The notes under the pieces are model-generated. The model did no database searches. It had not been told where the DNA came from and saw only the letters and a program-made list of their open reading frames with translations. From assembly GCA_030831165.1 (NCBI GenBank), contig JAURLP010000029.1, positions 1-64,000 on the forward strand: a stretch of 64,000 nt of DNA, given 5' to 3'. The position numbers and the translations under genes were made by a program. Below are positions 28,978 through 40,278 of this stretch, piece by piece; position 1 is the stretch's first letter, and each line of letters starts with the position of its first letter. This stretch comes from Gammaproteobacteria bacterium. GTDB lineage: Bacteria > Pseudomonadota > Gammaproteobacteria > Pseudomonadales > Pseudohongiellaceae.

Positions 28978-29865
28978 ATGGCTATTGCATCTTTTTTTTC
29001 TAGTTATCCGCTGGCACTCCTTGTATTTACACTAGCTCTGGGTCTTATTATCGGAAGTTTTCTTAATGTTGTAATTTACAGACTACCGGTAATGATGCAG
29101 CGAGAGTGGACTCAGCAATGCTATGAATTTCTGGAACTTAAAGATGATAAAGCAAACAAAAATGAAACTGATAAATTTTCAAAGTTTAATCTTGCACAAC
29201 CCGGTTCTCATTGCCCAAATTGTAACCATGAAATAACTGCCCTCGAAAACATTCCGGTATTAAGCTATTTAATTCAGGCCGGTAAATGTAAAAATTGTAA
29301 GGCGCCAATATCTAGACGCTATCCAATAATTGAGTCTGCTACTGGAATTTTTACCGTATTAATTGCTTACCAATTTGGTTTTACCTGGTTGACCCTAGTC
29401 GCTCTGGTTTTGACATGGTCTCTCATTGTACTGACCATGATTGATTATGATCACCAGCTGCTTCCCGACGACATTACATTACCCCTATTATGGCTCGGGT
29501 TAATAATTAATTATTTTGGACTCATCACCACTCTTGAGGCCGCCTTCTTGGGTTCAGTCGCCGGATACTTGATCCTCTGGCTCGTTTACTGGCTGTTTAA
29601 ATTGTTCACTGGCAAGGAAGGTATGGGGTATGGAGATTTTAAATTATTAGCAGCTTTAGGTGCCTGGATGGGCTGGCAAGCCTTGCCACAGATAATTTTA
29701 CTCTCATCGTTAATAGGTGCACTTATTGGTATTACCCTGGTCATAATCAAAGGCCGTGATAAAAATATACCAATTCCTTTTGGCCCCTATTTAGCTGGAG
29801 CCGGTTTTGTCTCTCTATTGTGGAGTAATGAATTGAACCAATTATATTCCGCAATTTTCTTTTAA
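28978..29865 (+). CDS. pilD: Prepilin peptidase and N-methyltransferase PilD
   Basis: 295 aa, intact. It cuts prepilins and pseudopilins and methylates the new N-terminus. The cytoplasmic loop has the two cysteine pairs C79/C82 and C104/C107. The aspartyl protease residues lie in TMIDYDHQLLPDD (D156 region) and GYGDFK (D220). About eight membrane spans are seen. It follows pilC by 20 bp. Because it also serves type II secretion, it may be kept for that role even though pilB is broken. Confidence 0.97.
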   Translation: MAIASFFSSYPLALLVFTLALGLIIGSFLNVVIYRLPVMMQREWTQQCYEFLELKDDKANKNETDKFSKFNLAQPGSHCPNCNHEITALENIPVLSYLIQAGKCKNCKAPISRRYPIIESATGIFTVLIAYQFGFTWLTLVALVLTWSLIVLTMIDYDHQLLPDDITLPLLWLGLIINYFGLITTLEAAFLGSVAGYLILWLVYWLFKLFTGKEGMGYGDFKLLAALGAWMGWQALPQIILLSSLIGALIGITLVIIKGRDKNIPIPFGPYLAGAGFVSLLWSNELNQLYSAIFF

Positions 29866-29879
29866 AAAAACCCAGAAAC

Positions 29880-30497
29880 ATGAACACTAACGATAAATTA
29901 CCATTGACTATAGGCCTAACTGGCGGGATAGGTAGTGGCAAAAGTGCAGTCAGCCAAATATTTTCTGATCTTGATGTCCCTGTGATTGATACCGATGAGT
30001 TAAGTCGGGAGCTAGTAAAGAAAGGCTCTCCCTTGCTTAGGGAAATAGAAGATTACTTTGGCAAGAATATTATTTTGAATTCCGGGGAGGTGGATCGGAA
30101 ACAGCTTAGACAAATAGTGTTCCGGGATAAGAAGAAAAAGCAGTGGTTGGAAAAACTCTTACACCCGGAAATTAAGCGCCTGCTATTAGAGCGGCTTAAA
30201 ATGTTTAGCGATACTTATGCCATAGTTGTAGTACCCCTTTTATTGGAAAATGATAACTATAATTTTATAGATAGAGTGCTCGTAGTAGATTGCTCTGAAT
30301 CTTTACAATTAAATCGAGCAATAGCGAGGGATCAAAGCAGTTCAGAGGAAATAAAAAAAATAATTGATTCACAGATGCCCAGGGCAAAACGTCTAGCCTT
30401 AGCAGATGATATTATTGTCAACGAAGGTCCACTAGAATCATTAAAGGAAAAAGTGTTAGCGCTTCATGAAAAATATCAACAACTCAAGTTCAAATGA
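29880..30497 (+). CDS. coaE: Dephospho-CoA kinase
   Basis: 205 aa, full length. It adds the 3'-phosphate in the last step of coenzyme A synthesis. The P-loop [11 protein letters not shown] spans 12-22, followed by [10 protein letters not shown] and LLHPEI, then VVVPLLLEN. It is the fifth gene of the pil-coaE-yacG set, a linkage conserved in gammaproteobacteria, and its end overlaps yacG by 32 bp. Confidence 0.97.
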   Translation: MNTNDKLPLTIGLTGGIGSGKSAVSQIFSDLDVPVIDTDELSRELVKKGSPLLREIEDYFGKNIILNSGEVDRKQLRQIVFRDKKKKQWLEKLLHPEIKRLLLERLKMFSDTYAIVVVPLLLENDNYNFIDRVLVVDCSESLQLNRAIARDQSSSEEIKKIIDSQMPRAKRLALADDIIVNEGPLESLKEKVLALHEKYQQLKFK

Positions 30498-30675
30498 AAT
30501 TACTGAAGTTGCCTGTCCACAATGCTTTAAAAAGGTTCCATGGACAGAAGACTCAATATACCGCCCATTTTGCTCAAAACGCTGTCAAATGATTGATTTT
30601 GGAGAGTGGGCAATGGAGAAAAATACCATCCCAGTAGAAGATCCGCCCGATGATTGGGAAAACTTTGAAGAATAG
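30466..30675 (+). CDS. yacG: DNA gyrase inhibitor YacG
   Basis: 69 aa. This zinc protein binds GyrB and inhibits gyrase in E. coli. The four zinc cysteines are C17, C20, C36 and C40 (CPQC and CSKRC), followed by the IDFGEWA motif and an acidic tail. The ATG lies inside the end of coaE, which suggests translational coupling. Confidence 0.94.
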   Translation: MKNINNSSSNEITEVACPQCFKKVPWTEDSIYRPFCSKRCQMIDFGEWAMEKNTIPVEDPPDDWENFEE

Positions 30676-30678
30676 GTT

Positions 30679-31077
30679 CTAACTTAAACTTTCTTGCAAA
30701 AAACGTATAATTTCCTGATTCCCCTGAGGAAATTCATAGTTCCCTAATTTCTTAAAACTAACCCAGCGAATTGGCTGTCCTTCCTTACCTTTCGCCTTTC
30801 CCTGAAAACTTTCTACTAAACAAACATCAAGCAATACTCGCTTATCACCATAATCATACTCAACCTTAAGTAATGGTGATGAACTCAGGACTTCCAAATC
30901 AAGCTCTTCCTGTATTTCCCGATATAATGCATCGCTTAGACTTTCACCCAATTCAACTTTCCCTCCTGGAAATTCCCAAAGTCCTCCCTGGTGCTGATTC
31001 TTGTCACGTAAGGCAATGAGTACTTCTCCTAGATCATTGCGAATAACACCTACAGCAACATGGAGAAAATCTGACAT
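30679..31077 (-). CDS. mutT: MutT-type Nudix hydrolase
   Basis: 132 aa. MutT removes 8-oxo-dGTP from the nucleotide pool. The Nudix box runs 39-61 (GX5EX7REUXEEXGU) and holds G39, E45, R53, E54, E57 and E58; the usual Gly near the end is Asp60. The HVAVGVIRNDLGEVLIALR start and WEFPGGK are typical. It is convergent with yacG, four bases apart, and lies 8 bp after argJ in the same direction. The substituted Gly is not a catalytic metal ligand. Confidence 0.93.
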   Translation of the reverse strand: MSDFLHVAVGVIRNDLGEVLIALRDKNQHQGGLWEFPGGKVELGESLSDALYREIQEELDLEVLSSSPLLKVEYDYGDKRVLLDVCLVESFQGKAKGKEGQPIRWVSFKKLGNYEFPQGNQEIIRFLQESLS

Positions 31078-31085
31078 AATTTTTT

Positions 31086-32294
31086 TCAGGTCCTGTATTC
31101 AGCATTTATTTTGACGTAATCGTAAGATAAATCACAGGTCCATACTTTTTCAGAGTAGTCGCCTCGGTGTAATTTAACAGTAATAAAAATCACACTCTGC
31201 TTCATAACCTCTTTCCCCATCGCTTCAGTATAAGTAGCACTTCGACCACCTCTCTCGACAATACAAACATCATCCAGGTAAATACCGACCTTGGAGATAT
31301 CCAGATCTGCCAGCCCGGCTCGGCCCACAACGGCTAATATTCTTCCCCAATTAGGATCTGAAGCAAACAGTGCTGTTTTAACCAAAGGCGACTCCGCAAT
31401 AGCATAAGCAAGTTGCAGGCATTCATCGGAATTCAACCCTTCTTCAACAGAAATTGTGACAAATTTAGTAGCCCCTTCTGCATCTTTGATAATTGCCTGG
31501 GCAAGGTGAACAAATACTCTATTCAAGGCTGAAGTAAATTCCAGCTGCTCTGCTTTGGTTATCTCAGAATATACCAAGTCTCCTTGTCCACTTGCGACCA
31601 ACATACAGCAGTCATTAGTAGAAGTATCCCCATCAACCGTAATCCTATTAAAAGAAAGATTTGCTGCCTCCTGACAAAGTTCTTGCAGGGTATTTACGGA
31701 AATAACGGCATCAGTGCATATATAAGCCAACATGGTCGCCATATTGGGTTTAATCATTCCAGCACCCTTTGTAATTCCTGTAATAGTGACCTGCTTACCG
31801 GCTAAAAAAAACATTTCAGAATAGGCTTTATGCACTGTATCAGTGGTCATAATGCCTTTGGCAGCATCCAACCAGGCATCAGCGTCTAGTGTAGCGATGG
31901 CTGGCGCTAGGGCGCTAATAATCTTATCCACGCGAAGTGCTTCGCCTATTACACCCGTTGAGAATGGCAGTACTTGTTGGGTTTCAACACCTCCCGCTTT
32001 GGCAAGTGCTGTACAACATGCTAATGCCGCCTGTATTCCTGCTTCACCAGTACCTGCATTGGCATTACCGGAATTAATTAAAAAATAACGTGGACTATGC
32101 GAAGTGCTGTGTTTTCTGGCTAAAAGTACTGGCGCAGCGCAAAATACATTTTTAGTATAAACACCAGCAACATTAGCTCCTTCACATAATTCAAATAAAA
32201 CAACATCAGCTTTACCCGGTTTTTTCAATCCAGCCGCTACAGCGGACATTCTTATTCCTTTTACCGGATATAGCTTTTCTTCTAACTCATTCAT
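31086..32294 (-). CDS. argJ: Glutamate N-acetyltransferase / amino-acid acetyltransferase
   Basis: 402 aa, full length. ArgJ recycles the acetyl group from N-acetylornithine to glutamate in arginine synthesis. The precursor cuts itself before Thr187 in NMATMLAY, which becomes the nucleophile. KGAGMIKPN and the SDPNWGRILAVVGRAG stretch are present. Some ArgJ also use acetyl-CoA; this cannot be told from sequence by eye. It lies downstream of secA after a 427-bp gap and just upstream of mutT. Confidence 0.97.
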   Translation of the reverse strand: MNELEEKLYPVKGIRMSAVAAGLKKPGKADVVLFELCEGANVAGVYTKNVFCAAPVLLARKHSTSHSPRYFLINSGNANAGTGEAGIQAALACCTALAKAGGVETQQVLPFSTGVIGEALRVDKIISALAPAIATLDADAWLDAAKGIMTTDTVHKAYSEMFFLAGKQVTITGITKGAGMIKPNMATMLAYICTDAVISVNTLQELCQEAANLSFNRITVDGDTSTNDCCMLVASGQGDLVYSEITKAEQLEFTSALNRVFVHLAQAIIKDAEGATKFVTISVEEGLNSDECLQLAYAIAESPLVKTALFASDPNWGRILAVVGRAGLADLDISKVGIYLDDVCIVERGGRSATYTEAMGKEVMKQSVIFITVKLHRGDYSEKVWTCDLSYDYVKINAEYRT

Positions 32295-32721
32295 ACCCTT
32301 ATTGCTCTCACTCTAAACACTTGATCACTGCTTATAATTATATCTATCTATAGGATTTGCTATCGATGGTAATGCATTAGTCATCCATCAATCTTCCCCC
32401 TTATTTTTTCGGTGCTGCGGAATTCACCGCTATGCGGCTCAAACAGTCCTCGCTATAACCAAAAAAAATAAGCGAAAAGTACATTTCAAAGGCTTCCAAA
32501 TACGATGCGCATCGATAATTATTCTACATCACTAAGCCATAAAATATGAGCAAGGATGCCCGAGCGATAAAATTTTGTGTTGATATTTCACAAGCTAGAG
32601 CTGGAACCGTTGTGAGCACAGTTAGGGCTAGGCAAAAAATCACGAAAAAGCGGAATTTACAAATCAGCAAATGAGCATTTTAAGAAATTTTTTAACGACG
32701 CCCTAGCAAGCGCAACAGGTT
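32295..32721. other. Gap after secA with a repeat-like, structured segment
   Basis: There is no open gene in 32295-32721. The stretch 32400-32710 has GC-rich patches (32404-32450) and many short self-complementary pieces that stand out from the AT-rich surroundings. CTAG-bearing ends (GGGCTAGGC near 32628 and GCCCTAGC near 32700) are inverted relative to each other. It looks like a decayed intergenic repeat element; no family can be named. It should also hold the argJ promoter. Confidence 0.4.
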
Positions 32722-35475
32722 CTAACCTAACTTACCGTGGCATTGCTTGTATTTTTTTCCTGACCCACATGGGCAAGGCTCATTCCTGCCAACCTTTTGC
32801 TCTTCACGCACAAATGGTGCTGGCTGAGCTGAATTTTGCGCTTCAGGGTTAGATGTTTGTTGGCCACTATTTTCCATCAGATTAGCAGATTGATGGGTCA
32901 TAACTTTCTGCTCTTTCTTCATCTCTTCTTCACGTTTCCTATCAATAGCATCCAACTCATCTTTTGACTGAATTTTTACATGGCTTAAGAACTTAATAAC
33001 TTCAAATTGAATATTTTGTAAGAGCTCTTCAAATATAGCGAAGGCTTCTCTCTTATATTCCTGTTTTGGATTCTTGCCTGCATAGCCGCGCAGACCTATT
33101 CCCTGACGTAAACTATCCATTTGCGACAAATTCTCTTTCCAAAGGTTATCCAATATTTGCAAGGTTATTTGCTTTTCAAAAATGCGCATATTAGGACCAA
33201 CTTCTGCTGATTTTTTTTCATAACTCTCGGCAATTTTTTCAATTATCCTTAATCTCAGCGTTTCTTCATAAAGCGACTTATCTTCATCCAACCATTTTTG
33301 AATTGGTAAAGTCTCACCAAACTCAACTTGTAATGACTGTTCCAGACCTGGGATATCCCATTGCTCTTCAACGCTTTGAGGAGGAATATAAGTGCTTATA
33401 AAATCATTAATTACCCCCTCACGCATATCAGCAATTACTTCTGAAATATCGTCAGCTTCCATCAATTCATTACGACGTTGATAGATAATCTGCCTTTGAT
33501 CGTTAGCTACATCGTCATATTCTAATAGCTGCTTTCGTATATCAAAATTTCGGCCTTCTACTTTTCGTTGAGCTTTTTCAATGGAATTGGAGACCATGCG
33601 ATGCTCTATTGCCTCGCCGTCTTCCATTCCTAATCGGCGCATAATATTTGTGACTTTTTCAGAAGCAAAAATTCGCATTAAATTATCATCCAAGGATAAA
33701 TAGAATCTGGAAAATCCCGGGTCTCCTTGTCGTCCAGCACGTCCTCTTAATTGATTATCAATTCGTCTCGACTCATGACGCTCTGTGCCAATGATATGCA
33801 AGCCACCCGCTTCCAACACTTGTTGGTGACGCACTTTCCAGGCAGCCTTGATATCCGCAATCTGCTGTTCGCTAGGATTCTCCAAGGCATCGATTTCAGC
33901 CTCCCATTTACCACCAAGAACAATGTCCGTTCCGCGTCCAGCCATATTTGTAGCAATGGTTACTGCTCCAGGCCTACCCGCTTGAGCAATTATTTCAGCT
34001 TCCTTTTCATGATATTTTGCATTGAGTACTTTATGTTCAATTTTTTCTTTATTTAGGTATTTAGATAAAATTTCAGATGTATCAATGCTGGCTGTACCGA
34101 CCAAGACAGGAGCGCCTTTATCTCTAAAACTTTTGATATCAGCAACTATTGCCTTAAATTTCTCTTCGGTACTAAGATAAATCAAATCATTGGCGTCTTC
34201 ACGAATCATTGGTTGATTAGTTGGTATAACGACAACATCCAGGCCATAGATCTGATGGAATTCAAATGCTTCGGTATCCGCTGTTCCTGTCATACCAGAT
34301 AATTTTTCATATAACCTGAAATAATTCTGAAATGTGGTTGAAGCCAGGGTCTGACTTTCATTCTGAATTGGAACACCCTCTTTGGCTTCAATAGCTTGAT
34401 GTAAACCTTCTGATAAACGCCGCCCCGGCATGGTCCGCCCGGTATGCTCATCAACCAGTACAATCTGATTCTCCTGAACGATATATTCAACTTCACGATT
34501 AAATAAATAATGAGCTCTTAAAGCTGATTGCACTTGTTGCAGCAAACTTAAATTCGTTGCGGCATATAAATCTTCTCCCTCATTCAATAGACCTCTACTG
34601 ACCAGCAACCCTTCAATTTTTTCATGTCCCTGGTCAGTCAACTCTACTTGCCGGGTTTTTTCATCAATAATAAAATCACCATCAATTTCTTCATCACCTT
34701 CAATGCGACGTTCTAATTGAGACTTTTCAACACCCTTCTCACCTTTTTTCAAACTTGGGATTAGGGCGTTAATAGCGGTATAGCGCTTGCCACTATCCTT
34801 TACTGCGCCAGATATAATCAAAGGTGTTCGAGCTTCATCAATTAAAATAGAGTCAACTTCGTCAACAATCGCGTAATAGAGCTCTCGTTGAAATTTATCT
34901 TCAAGGCGAAATGCCATGTTGTCGCGAAGATAGTCGAAGCCAAATTCGTTATTGGTTCCATAGGTAATATCTGCTCTATAAGCAACTCGCTTCTCTTCAG
35001 GCCCTTGCCCAGGTACAACGACACCAACAGATAAACCAAGGAACTCATATAATGGAGCCATCCATTTAGCATCACGTGCTGCCAGATATTCATTTACCGT
35101 AATAAGGTGTACACCTCTACCGGTCAAACCATTTAAGTAAGCTGGTAAAGTAGCCACCAGGGTTTTGCCCTCACCGGTTCTCATTTCGGCTATCTTGGTT
35201 TGGTGTAGGACCATGCCACCAATTAGCTGCACATCAAAATGTCGCATCTGCAGGGTTCTAACACCAGCTTCACGCACTACGGCAAATGCTTCTGGTAACA
35301 TTTGATCCAGCGCCTCACCATTTTCATAGCGCTGTTTAAACTCACTGGTCTTTGCTTTTAACTCATCATCAGACAGGCTTTGCATGGCACTTTCCATGGC
35401 ATTAATTTGTGTGACGACTTTATTTAAGCGTTTAATTTCACGTTGGTTTTTATTACCAAATAATTTTGTCAGCAT
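32722..35475 (-). CDS. secA: Protein translocase ATPase SecA
   Basis: 917 aa, full length. SecA drives preproteins through SecYEG. The Walker A region [11 protein letters not shown] (about 102-112), [51 protein letters not shown] and the [10 protein letters not shown] helicase motif are intact. A glutamine- and proline-rich linker leads to the C-terminal SecB/zinc-binding domain [13 protein letters not shown] (about 901-913). It sits in the usual place between the lpxC/M23 genes and argJ. No secM-like arrest peptide gene is seen upstream. Confidence 0.99.
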   Translation of the reverse strand: MLTKLFGNKNQREIKRLNKVVTQINAMESAMQSLSDDELKAKTSEFKQRYENGEALDQMLPEAFAVVREAGVRTLQMRHFDVQLIGGMVLHQTKIAEMRTGEGKTLVATLPAYLNGLTGRGVHLITVNEYLAARDAKWMAPLYEFLGLSVGVVVPGQGPEEKRVAYRADITYGTNNEFGFDYLRDNMAFRLEDKFQRELYYAIVDEVDSILIDEARTPLIISGAVKDSGKRYTAINALIPSLKKGEKGVEKSQLERRIEGDEEIDGDFIIDEKTRQVELTDQGHEKIEGLLVSRGLLNEGEDLYAATNLSLLQQVQSALRAHYLFNREVEYIVQENQIVLVDEHTGRTMPGRRLSEGLHQAIEAKEGVPIQNESQTLASTTFQNYFRLYEKLSGMTGTADTEAFEFHQIYGLDVVVIPTNQPMIREDANDLIYLSTEEKFKAIVADIKSFRDKGAPVLVGTASIDTSEILSKYLNKEKIEHKVLNAKYHEKEAEIIAQAGRPGAVTIATNMAGRGTDIVLGGKWEAEIDALENPSEQQIADIKAAWKVRHQQVLEAGGLHIIGTERHESRRIDNQLRGRAGRQGDPGFSRFYLSLDDNLMRIFASEKVTNIMRRLGMEDGEAIEHRMVSNSIEKAQRKVEGRNFDIRKQLLEYDDVANDQRQIIYQRRNELMEADDISEVIADMREGVINDFISTYIPPQSVEEQWDIPGLEQSLQVEFGETLPIQKWLDEDKSLYEETLRLRIIEKIAESYEKKSAEVGPNMRIFEKQITLQILDNLWKENLSQMDSLRQGIGLRGYAGKNPKQEYKREAFAIFEELLQNIQFEVIKFLSHVKIQSKDELDAIDRKREEEMKKEQKVMTHQSANLMENSGQQTSNPEAQNSAQPAPFVREEQKVGRNEPCPCGSGKKYKQCHGKLG

Positions 35476-35602
35476 GAGGGTGAGGTTCCAATCTATTTCT
35501 ATAAATGTAAAAGGTCAGTGAATGACCAGGTTTATTTAGCTTGCAGAATGTTGACACTAGAAAAGGTACAGCTTATTCCTGTACTTCATCTACAGAGGAT
35601 AT

Positions 35603-36538
35603 TCACCGATTGGTTCGGTTTATGTAAGAAGCCGGATCGATAACTCGACCGTTTTTATGAATTTCAAAATGCACATGAGGACCAGTCGATCTACCTGAAT
35701 TTCCAGAGAGAGCAACAACCTGACCTTTCTTTATGATATCGCCAGAATTAACTAAAATTTCCTGATTATGTGCATATAGGGATTCATAACCATTACCATG
35801 GTTAATCGCCACCAATCTGCCATAACCACTTCGCTCACCGGCAAAAGTAACGACACCTGAGGCAACAGAAGAAACTTCAACACCAGTTACGCCAGTAGCA
35901 AAATCAACACCTTGATGCCATGCCAAATCCCCATTGAAAGGATCAATGCGTCTACCAAAGGCAGATGAAATCCAACCTGAGCTTACTGGTCTCCCCGCCA
36001 GAAAGGTATCTGATTGAATTTGCCTGTCAGAAAGTAAACTCTCAAGCAGTTCTAGCTGCTGTGAGCGATCTTCTATCTGCAGACTTAATTCATCAATTTC
36101 TTTAATTAAATCAAATTCTTCAAAGCCATTACCCTTTTCCAGCATTACTTCAGGGCCTCCAACAGCGGGCATCTGCTGGAAATTAAATTCACCGTCATCC
36201 AAATCACTTATGACGGTTAGGCGCTCACCTAAAGCATCCAGTCTGAGTAAGCGGGCTTGTAAGTTAGCCAGGCGAAGTGTTAATGCTTGTAATTGAGCGA
36301 GTGTTTCTTCGCGAATTCGTTGAACTTCTTCTTCTTGCTCAACTAGTTTATCAGCCCAAGCCTGTGCAGCTTCATCGGTATATAAATCAGCAGATCTGCC
36401 TGCACTAAACTGATATCCGTAATAACCCAGAAATACCGGCATACCCAGAAAGCAGAAAGTCAGCAACACGCGCATCCAGTCCTTTAATACTATGGATCTG
36501 GTATCACCATGCTTTTGATCTACAATGATTATTTTCAT
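35603..36538 (-). CDS. M23 family peptidase (LytM domain) with coiled coil
   Basis: 311 aa. A membrane span near 25-42 anchors a periplasmic coiled coil (about 60-175) and a LytM domain (about 195-305). The catalytic zinc residues look intact: HQGVDFA (His, Asp) and GPHVHFE (HxH). It should cut or bind peptidoglycan cross-links in the periplasm. Genes of this type often lie between lpxC and secA in pseudomonad-like genomes. Activity rather than an EnvC-like activator role is suggested by the intact ligands. Confidence 0.92.
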   Translation of the reverse strand: MKIIIVDQKHGDTRSIVLKDWMRVLLTFCFLGMPVFLGYYGYQFSAGRSADLYTDEAAQAWADKLVEQEEEVQRIREETLAQLQALTLRLANLQARLLRLDALGERLTVISDLDDGEFNFQQMPAVGGPEVMLEKGNGFEEFDLIKEIDELSLQIEDRSQQLELLESLLSDRQIQSDTFLAGRPVSSGWISSAFGRRIDPFNGDLAWHQGVDFATGVTGVEVSSVASGVVTFAGERSGYGRLVAINHGNGYESLYAHNQEILVNSGDIIKKGQVVALSGNSGRSTGPHVHFEIHKNGRVIDPASYINRTNR

Positions 36539-36691
36539 ATTTTTGTGAAAAATAACACTTACAAAACTAGTATGAGATTATTATCAGAATTTAAACAGTT
36601 GGGCACCTGGCTCAATTATGAGGGATTATAGCCTTAAGCAGAAGGCTTTAGCGAATACAAAGCGCTAAATTTAGTACCTAAGAGTTAAATC

Positions 36692-37600
36692 TTATGCGAA
36701 TTGAGGTTTAAGGTAGGAAATCGGAGCTTCTTCTTCTGTGTCGAAAGTCACAATTTCCCAACAATCTTCAGAAACAAGTAATTTTCTTAACAGTGCGTTA
36801 TTCAAAGCATGACCCGACTTATAGCCAGCGAACTCTCCAATCAGGCTTTTTCCCAGCAAGTATAAATCCCCGATGGAGTCGAGTATCTTATGTTTTACAA
36901 ACTCATCTTCATAACGTAATCCATCTTCATTCAAGACCTTATAATCACCTACCGCAACAGCGTTATCCATGCTGGCTCCCAAAGCCAGATTACGATTACG
37001 CAGGGCTTCAAATTCATGCATAAAACCAAAAGTCCTCGCGCGACTGACTTCTTTCACAAAAGATGTGCTTGAAAAGTCAATACAGGCTTCTTTGGTATGT
37101 TTACGGTGAACAGGATGATCATAGAGGAGGGTATAGCCAACTTTAAAGCCATTGAAGGGTTTGAGACTGACCTTCTTATCATCTTGTGTAAGGCTAAGCT
37201 CTTTAATTATGCGAATATATTTCTTGGGTGCAGATTGTTCTTCAACCCCTGCTGACTGGATCAAAAAAACAAAAGGACCTGCACTGCCATCCATAATTGG
37301 AACTTCAGGTGCACTTAAATCAACGAAGGCATTATCAATACCTAACCCAGACATCGCAGACATCAGGTGCTCTACAGTCGATATCCTGACATCACCCTTT
37401 ACCAGGGTTGACGATAGTGTGGTTTCGCCGACATTCTCGGCCATGGCAGGAATTTCTACTATTGGATCCAAATCGACCCGTCTAAATATAATACCTGTAT
37501 CAACTGGGGCCGGTTTCAACGTCAAATAAACTTTTTCACCTGTATGCAAACCTACGCCAGTTGCGCGAATTACATTCTTCAGGGTTCTTTGTTTAATCAT
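36692..37600 (-). CDS. lpxC: UDP-3-O-acyl-N-acetylglucosamine deacetylase
   Basis: 302 aa, full length. This zinc enzyme carries out the committed step of lipid A synthesis. MIKQRTLKN start, [23 protein letters not shown] (zinc His78), [14 protein letters not shown] (zinc His and Asp) and GHALNN (catalytic His) are all present. It follows ftsZ at the end of the division cluster, which confirms a lipopolysaccharide-bearing outer membrane. In E. coli LpxC is controlled by FtsH proteolysis through its C-terminus. Confidence 0.98.
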   Translation of the reverse strand: MIKQRTLKNVIRATGVGLHTGEKVYLTLKPAPVDTGIIFRRVDLDPIVEIPAMAENVGETTLSSTLVKGDVRISTVEHLMSAMSGLGIDNAFVDLSAPEVPIMDGSAGPFVFLIQSAGVEEQSAPKKYIRIIKELSLTQDDKKVSLKPFNGFKVGYTLLYDHPVHRKHTKEACIDFSSTSFVKEVSRARTFGFMHEFEALRNRNLALGASMDNAVAVGDYKVLNEDGLRYEDEFVKHKILDSIGDLYLLGKSLIGEFAGYKSGHALNNALLRKLLVSEDCWEIVTFDTEEEAPISYLKPQFA

Positions 37601-37750
37601 TTAAGTACTCTTCGTTAAAACCAAGCAATATAAGCTTCGGGATTCTAGCAAAAATAGCATCTTTATCCCAAACTTATTACCAGGAATGTATCTTTAGACG
37701 CATAAAAAACGCCTGCTCATTAGTAAGACCATATCTACACGAGAAGTTCC

Positions 37751-38932
37751 TTAATCAGCCTGTTTTCTAAGGAATGCAGGAATATCCAGATAATCCATAT
37801 CTGAATCCGCACCAACAGCTTTAGCTAACATAGGCTTTTCTTCAAACTTTTTATCTAAATCAGGGGCTGCTCCAGACGATTTACGCATTACAGCGGGTCT
37901 ATCCAATGAGTTGAAGTCAACATTTTTATTGTTATGCTTCGTGTTATCAATCACTTTAGTTGGGCGCTCTATCTGCTGTGCTCCCAGGCCTGTTGCAACG
38001 ACTGTTACACATATTTCATCACCCATATCGGGATCAATAACGGTACCTATCACGACAATGGCCTGATCGGATGCAAATTCGGAGATAGTGTCACCAACTT
38101 CTGAAAACTCTCCCAAAGTTAGACTTTCACTGGCAGTGATATTAATTAATATTCCTCGAGCACCCTGTAGGTTCACATCTTCCAATAAGGGGCTGCGAAT
38201 AGCCGCTTCCGCCGCTTCAACTGCACGACCTTCACCACTAGCGACACCACTACCCATCATTGCCATACCCATTTCAGACATAACTGTACTCACGTCTGCA
38301 AAGTCTACATTGATCATTCCTGGTCGTGTTATCAGGTCAGCGATACCCTTAACAGCACCCAGCAATACATCATTGGCAGATTTGAAAGCATCCAATAATG
38401 TCGAGCCCTTACCAAGCACATCCATTAGTTTTTCATTTGGAATGGTAATCAAGGAGTCAACGTGCTCTTCCAATTCCTTAATGCCTTTTTCAGCAATAGC
38501 CATACGCTTACGCCCTTCAAATGGGAAAGGTTTAGTCACTACGGCCACTGTTAGAATGCCCATTTCACGTGCAATTTCAGCAACAACTGGTGCTCCGCCG
38601 GTACCAGTTCCACCTCCCATTCCTGCGGTTATAAAAACCATATCAGCACCAGAAATAATCTCGCGGATTCTATCCTTATCTTCCAGAGCCGCCTGACGTC
38701 CGACCTCAGGATTTGCTCCTGCTCCCAGCCCCTTAGTAACGTCACTGCCAAGTTGTAAATTCAGCTTGGTGCCCACTTTTTCTAGGGCTTGTGCATCTGT
38801 ATTGGCACAAATAAATTCAACGCCATCAATACTGCTTGATAGCATATGTTGTACCGCATTACCGCCGCCGCCACCGACACCAAACACCTTGATTACTGCG
38901 TTTTGCGCAATATTATCAATAATCTCAAACAT
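37751..38932 (-). CDS. ftsZ: Cell division GTPase FtsZ
   Basis: 393 aa, full length. FtsZ forms the Z ring. The [11 protein letters not shown] loop, the [14 protein letters not shown] tubulin signature and a variable linker lead to the C-terminal peptide [12 protein letters not shown], which docks FtsA and ZipA. It lies 63 bp after ftsA in the conserved order ftsQ-ftsA-ftsZ-lpxC. Confidence 0.99.
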   Translation of the reverse strand: MFEIIDNIAQNAVIKVFGVGGGGGNAVQHMLSSSIDGVEFICANTDAQALEKVGTKLNLQLGSDVTKGLGAGANPEVGRQAALEDKDRIREIISGADMVFITAGMGGGTGTGGAPVVAEIAREMGILTVAVVTKPFPFEGRKRMAIAEKGIKELEEHVDSLITIPNEKLMDVLGKGSTLLDAFKSANDVLLGAVKGIADLITRPGMINVDFADVSTVMSEMGMAMMGSGVASGEGRAVEAAEAAIRSPLLEDVNLQGARGILINITASESLTLGEFSEVGDTISEFASDQAIVVIGTVIDPDMGDEICVTVVATGLGAQQIERPTKVIDNTKHNNKNVDFNSLDRPAVMRKSSGAAPDLDKKFEEKPMLAKAVGADSDMDYLDIPAFLRKQAD

Positions 38933-38995
38933 AGTATTACCCTCTATTTATTGCTATAAGTTAAAAAATTTAAACGCTTGATGCTCAAGCACCCT

Positions 38996-40231
38996 CTACT
39001 CTTCCCCACCAAAAAACCTCTTCACTTTTTGAAAAATATTAATCCCTGAATCCCTGTTGCCGCTTCCCCCATGTTTCTCCTGATGCTGTTTTAATCCATA
39101 AAGCAACAAACCAACACCAGTGGAATATGTGGGATTTTTAACAATATCGGCCAAGCCATTAACTTCATAAGGCATTCCAATTCTTACCGGCATATGAAAA
39201 ATTTCTTCAGCCAGTTCAGCTACTCCTTCCATCTTGCTGGTTCCACCGGTAAGTACTAATCCAGCTGCCAACATATCTTCGAAGCCGCTCAAGCGAAGCT
39301 CTGCTTGAATTAAATGAAACAGTTCGTCATACCTTGGCTCCACGACATCAGCCAAGGCGCGACGCGAAAGCTCTCGCGGGGGCCGATCGCCGACACTGGG
39401 CACTTTAATCATTTCATCAGGACTAGCTAGCTGGGAAAGTGCACAGGCGTATTTAATCTTTAGTTCTTCAGCGTGATCAGTAGGTGTACGCAAGGCCATT
39501 GCTATATCATTTGTTACCTGGTCGCCTGCTATTGGGATAACCCCGGTGTGGCGTATCGCGCCTTCTGTAAAAATTGCGATATCTGTTGTCCCGCCACCAA
39601 TATCAACCAGACAGACGCCTAATTCTTTTTCATCTTCTGTTAACACTGAATAGCTTGATGCGAGTTGTTCAAGAATGATCTCATCAGTCTCTAGTCCACA
39701 GCGACGAATACACTTTTCAATATTCTGAGCAGCATTTGTTGCACATGTCACCAAATGGACTTTGGCTTCTAATCGAACACCTGACATACCCATTGGCTCT
39801 TTAACACCTTCTTGAGAATCAATGATGTATTCCTGCGGAAGAATATGCAGAACTTTTTGATCTGCTGGGATCGCAACAGCCTGAGCTGCATCTATAACTC
39901 TTTCTATATCTGCTGCATAAACTTCTTTATCCCGGATTGCCACTATGCCATGCGAATTCATGCTTCGAATATGTTTGCCAGCAATGCCCGCATAAACAGA
40001 ATGGATCTGACAACCAGCCATGAGTTCGGCTTCTTCTATAGCTCGCTGTATGGACTGAACGGTTGATTCAATATTGACTACCGTCCCCTTTTTTAACCCG
40101 CGAGACTTATGCCGCCCTATTCCGACAATGGTAAGCCCTCCTTCCGCATCAACCTCACCAACAATGGCGACAACTTTAGAGGTGCCAATATCCAAGCCCA
40201 CTATCATGTTCCCTACCGACGTATTACTCAT
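38996..40231 (-). CDS. ftsA: Cell division protein FtsA
   Basis: 411 aa, full length. This actin-like ATPase tethers FtsZ to the membrane. VGLDIGTSKVVAIVGE at the start, VDIGGGTTDIAIF (phosphate loop) and LTGGTSKMEGV are the actin-fold motifs. The end FQKVKRFFGGEE is the amphipathic membrane-targeting helix. It lies between ftsQ and ftsZ. Confidence 0.99.
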   Translation of the reverse strand: MSNTSVGNMIVGLDIGTSKVVAIVGEVDAEGGLTIVGIGRHKSRGLKKGTVVNIESTVQSIQRAIEEAELMAGCQIHSVYAGIAGKHIRSMNSHGIVAIRDKEVYAADIERVIDAAQAVAIPADQKVLHILPQEYIIDSQEGVKEPMGMSGVRLEAKVHLVTCATNAAQNIEKCIRRCGLETDEIILEQLASSYSVLTEDEKELGVCLVDIGGGTTDIAIFTEGAIRHTGVIPIAGDQVTNDIAMALRTPTDHAEELKIKYACALSQLASPDEMIKVPSVGDRPPRELSRRALADVVEPRYDELFHLIQAELRLSGFEDMLAAGLVLTGGTSKMEGVAELAEEIFHMPVRIGMPYEVNGLADIVKNPTYSTGVGLLLYGLKQHQEKHGGSGNRDSGINIFQKVKRFFGGEE

Positions 40232-40278
40232 AGCGAGAAGCCCACCCTGTTATCGATCTTAATTACTTTCATTTACAC

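Noticed and set aside
36631-36669. Hairpins after lpxC as a terminator
   Set aside because: Two short stems (36631-36646 and 36647-36669) occur, but no U-tract follows on the minus strand.
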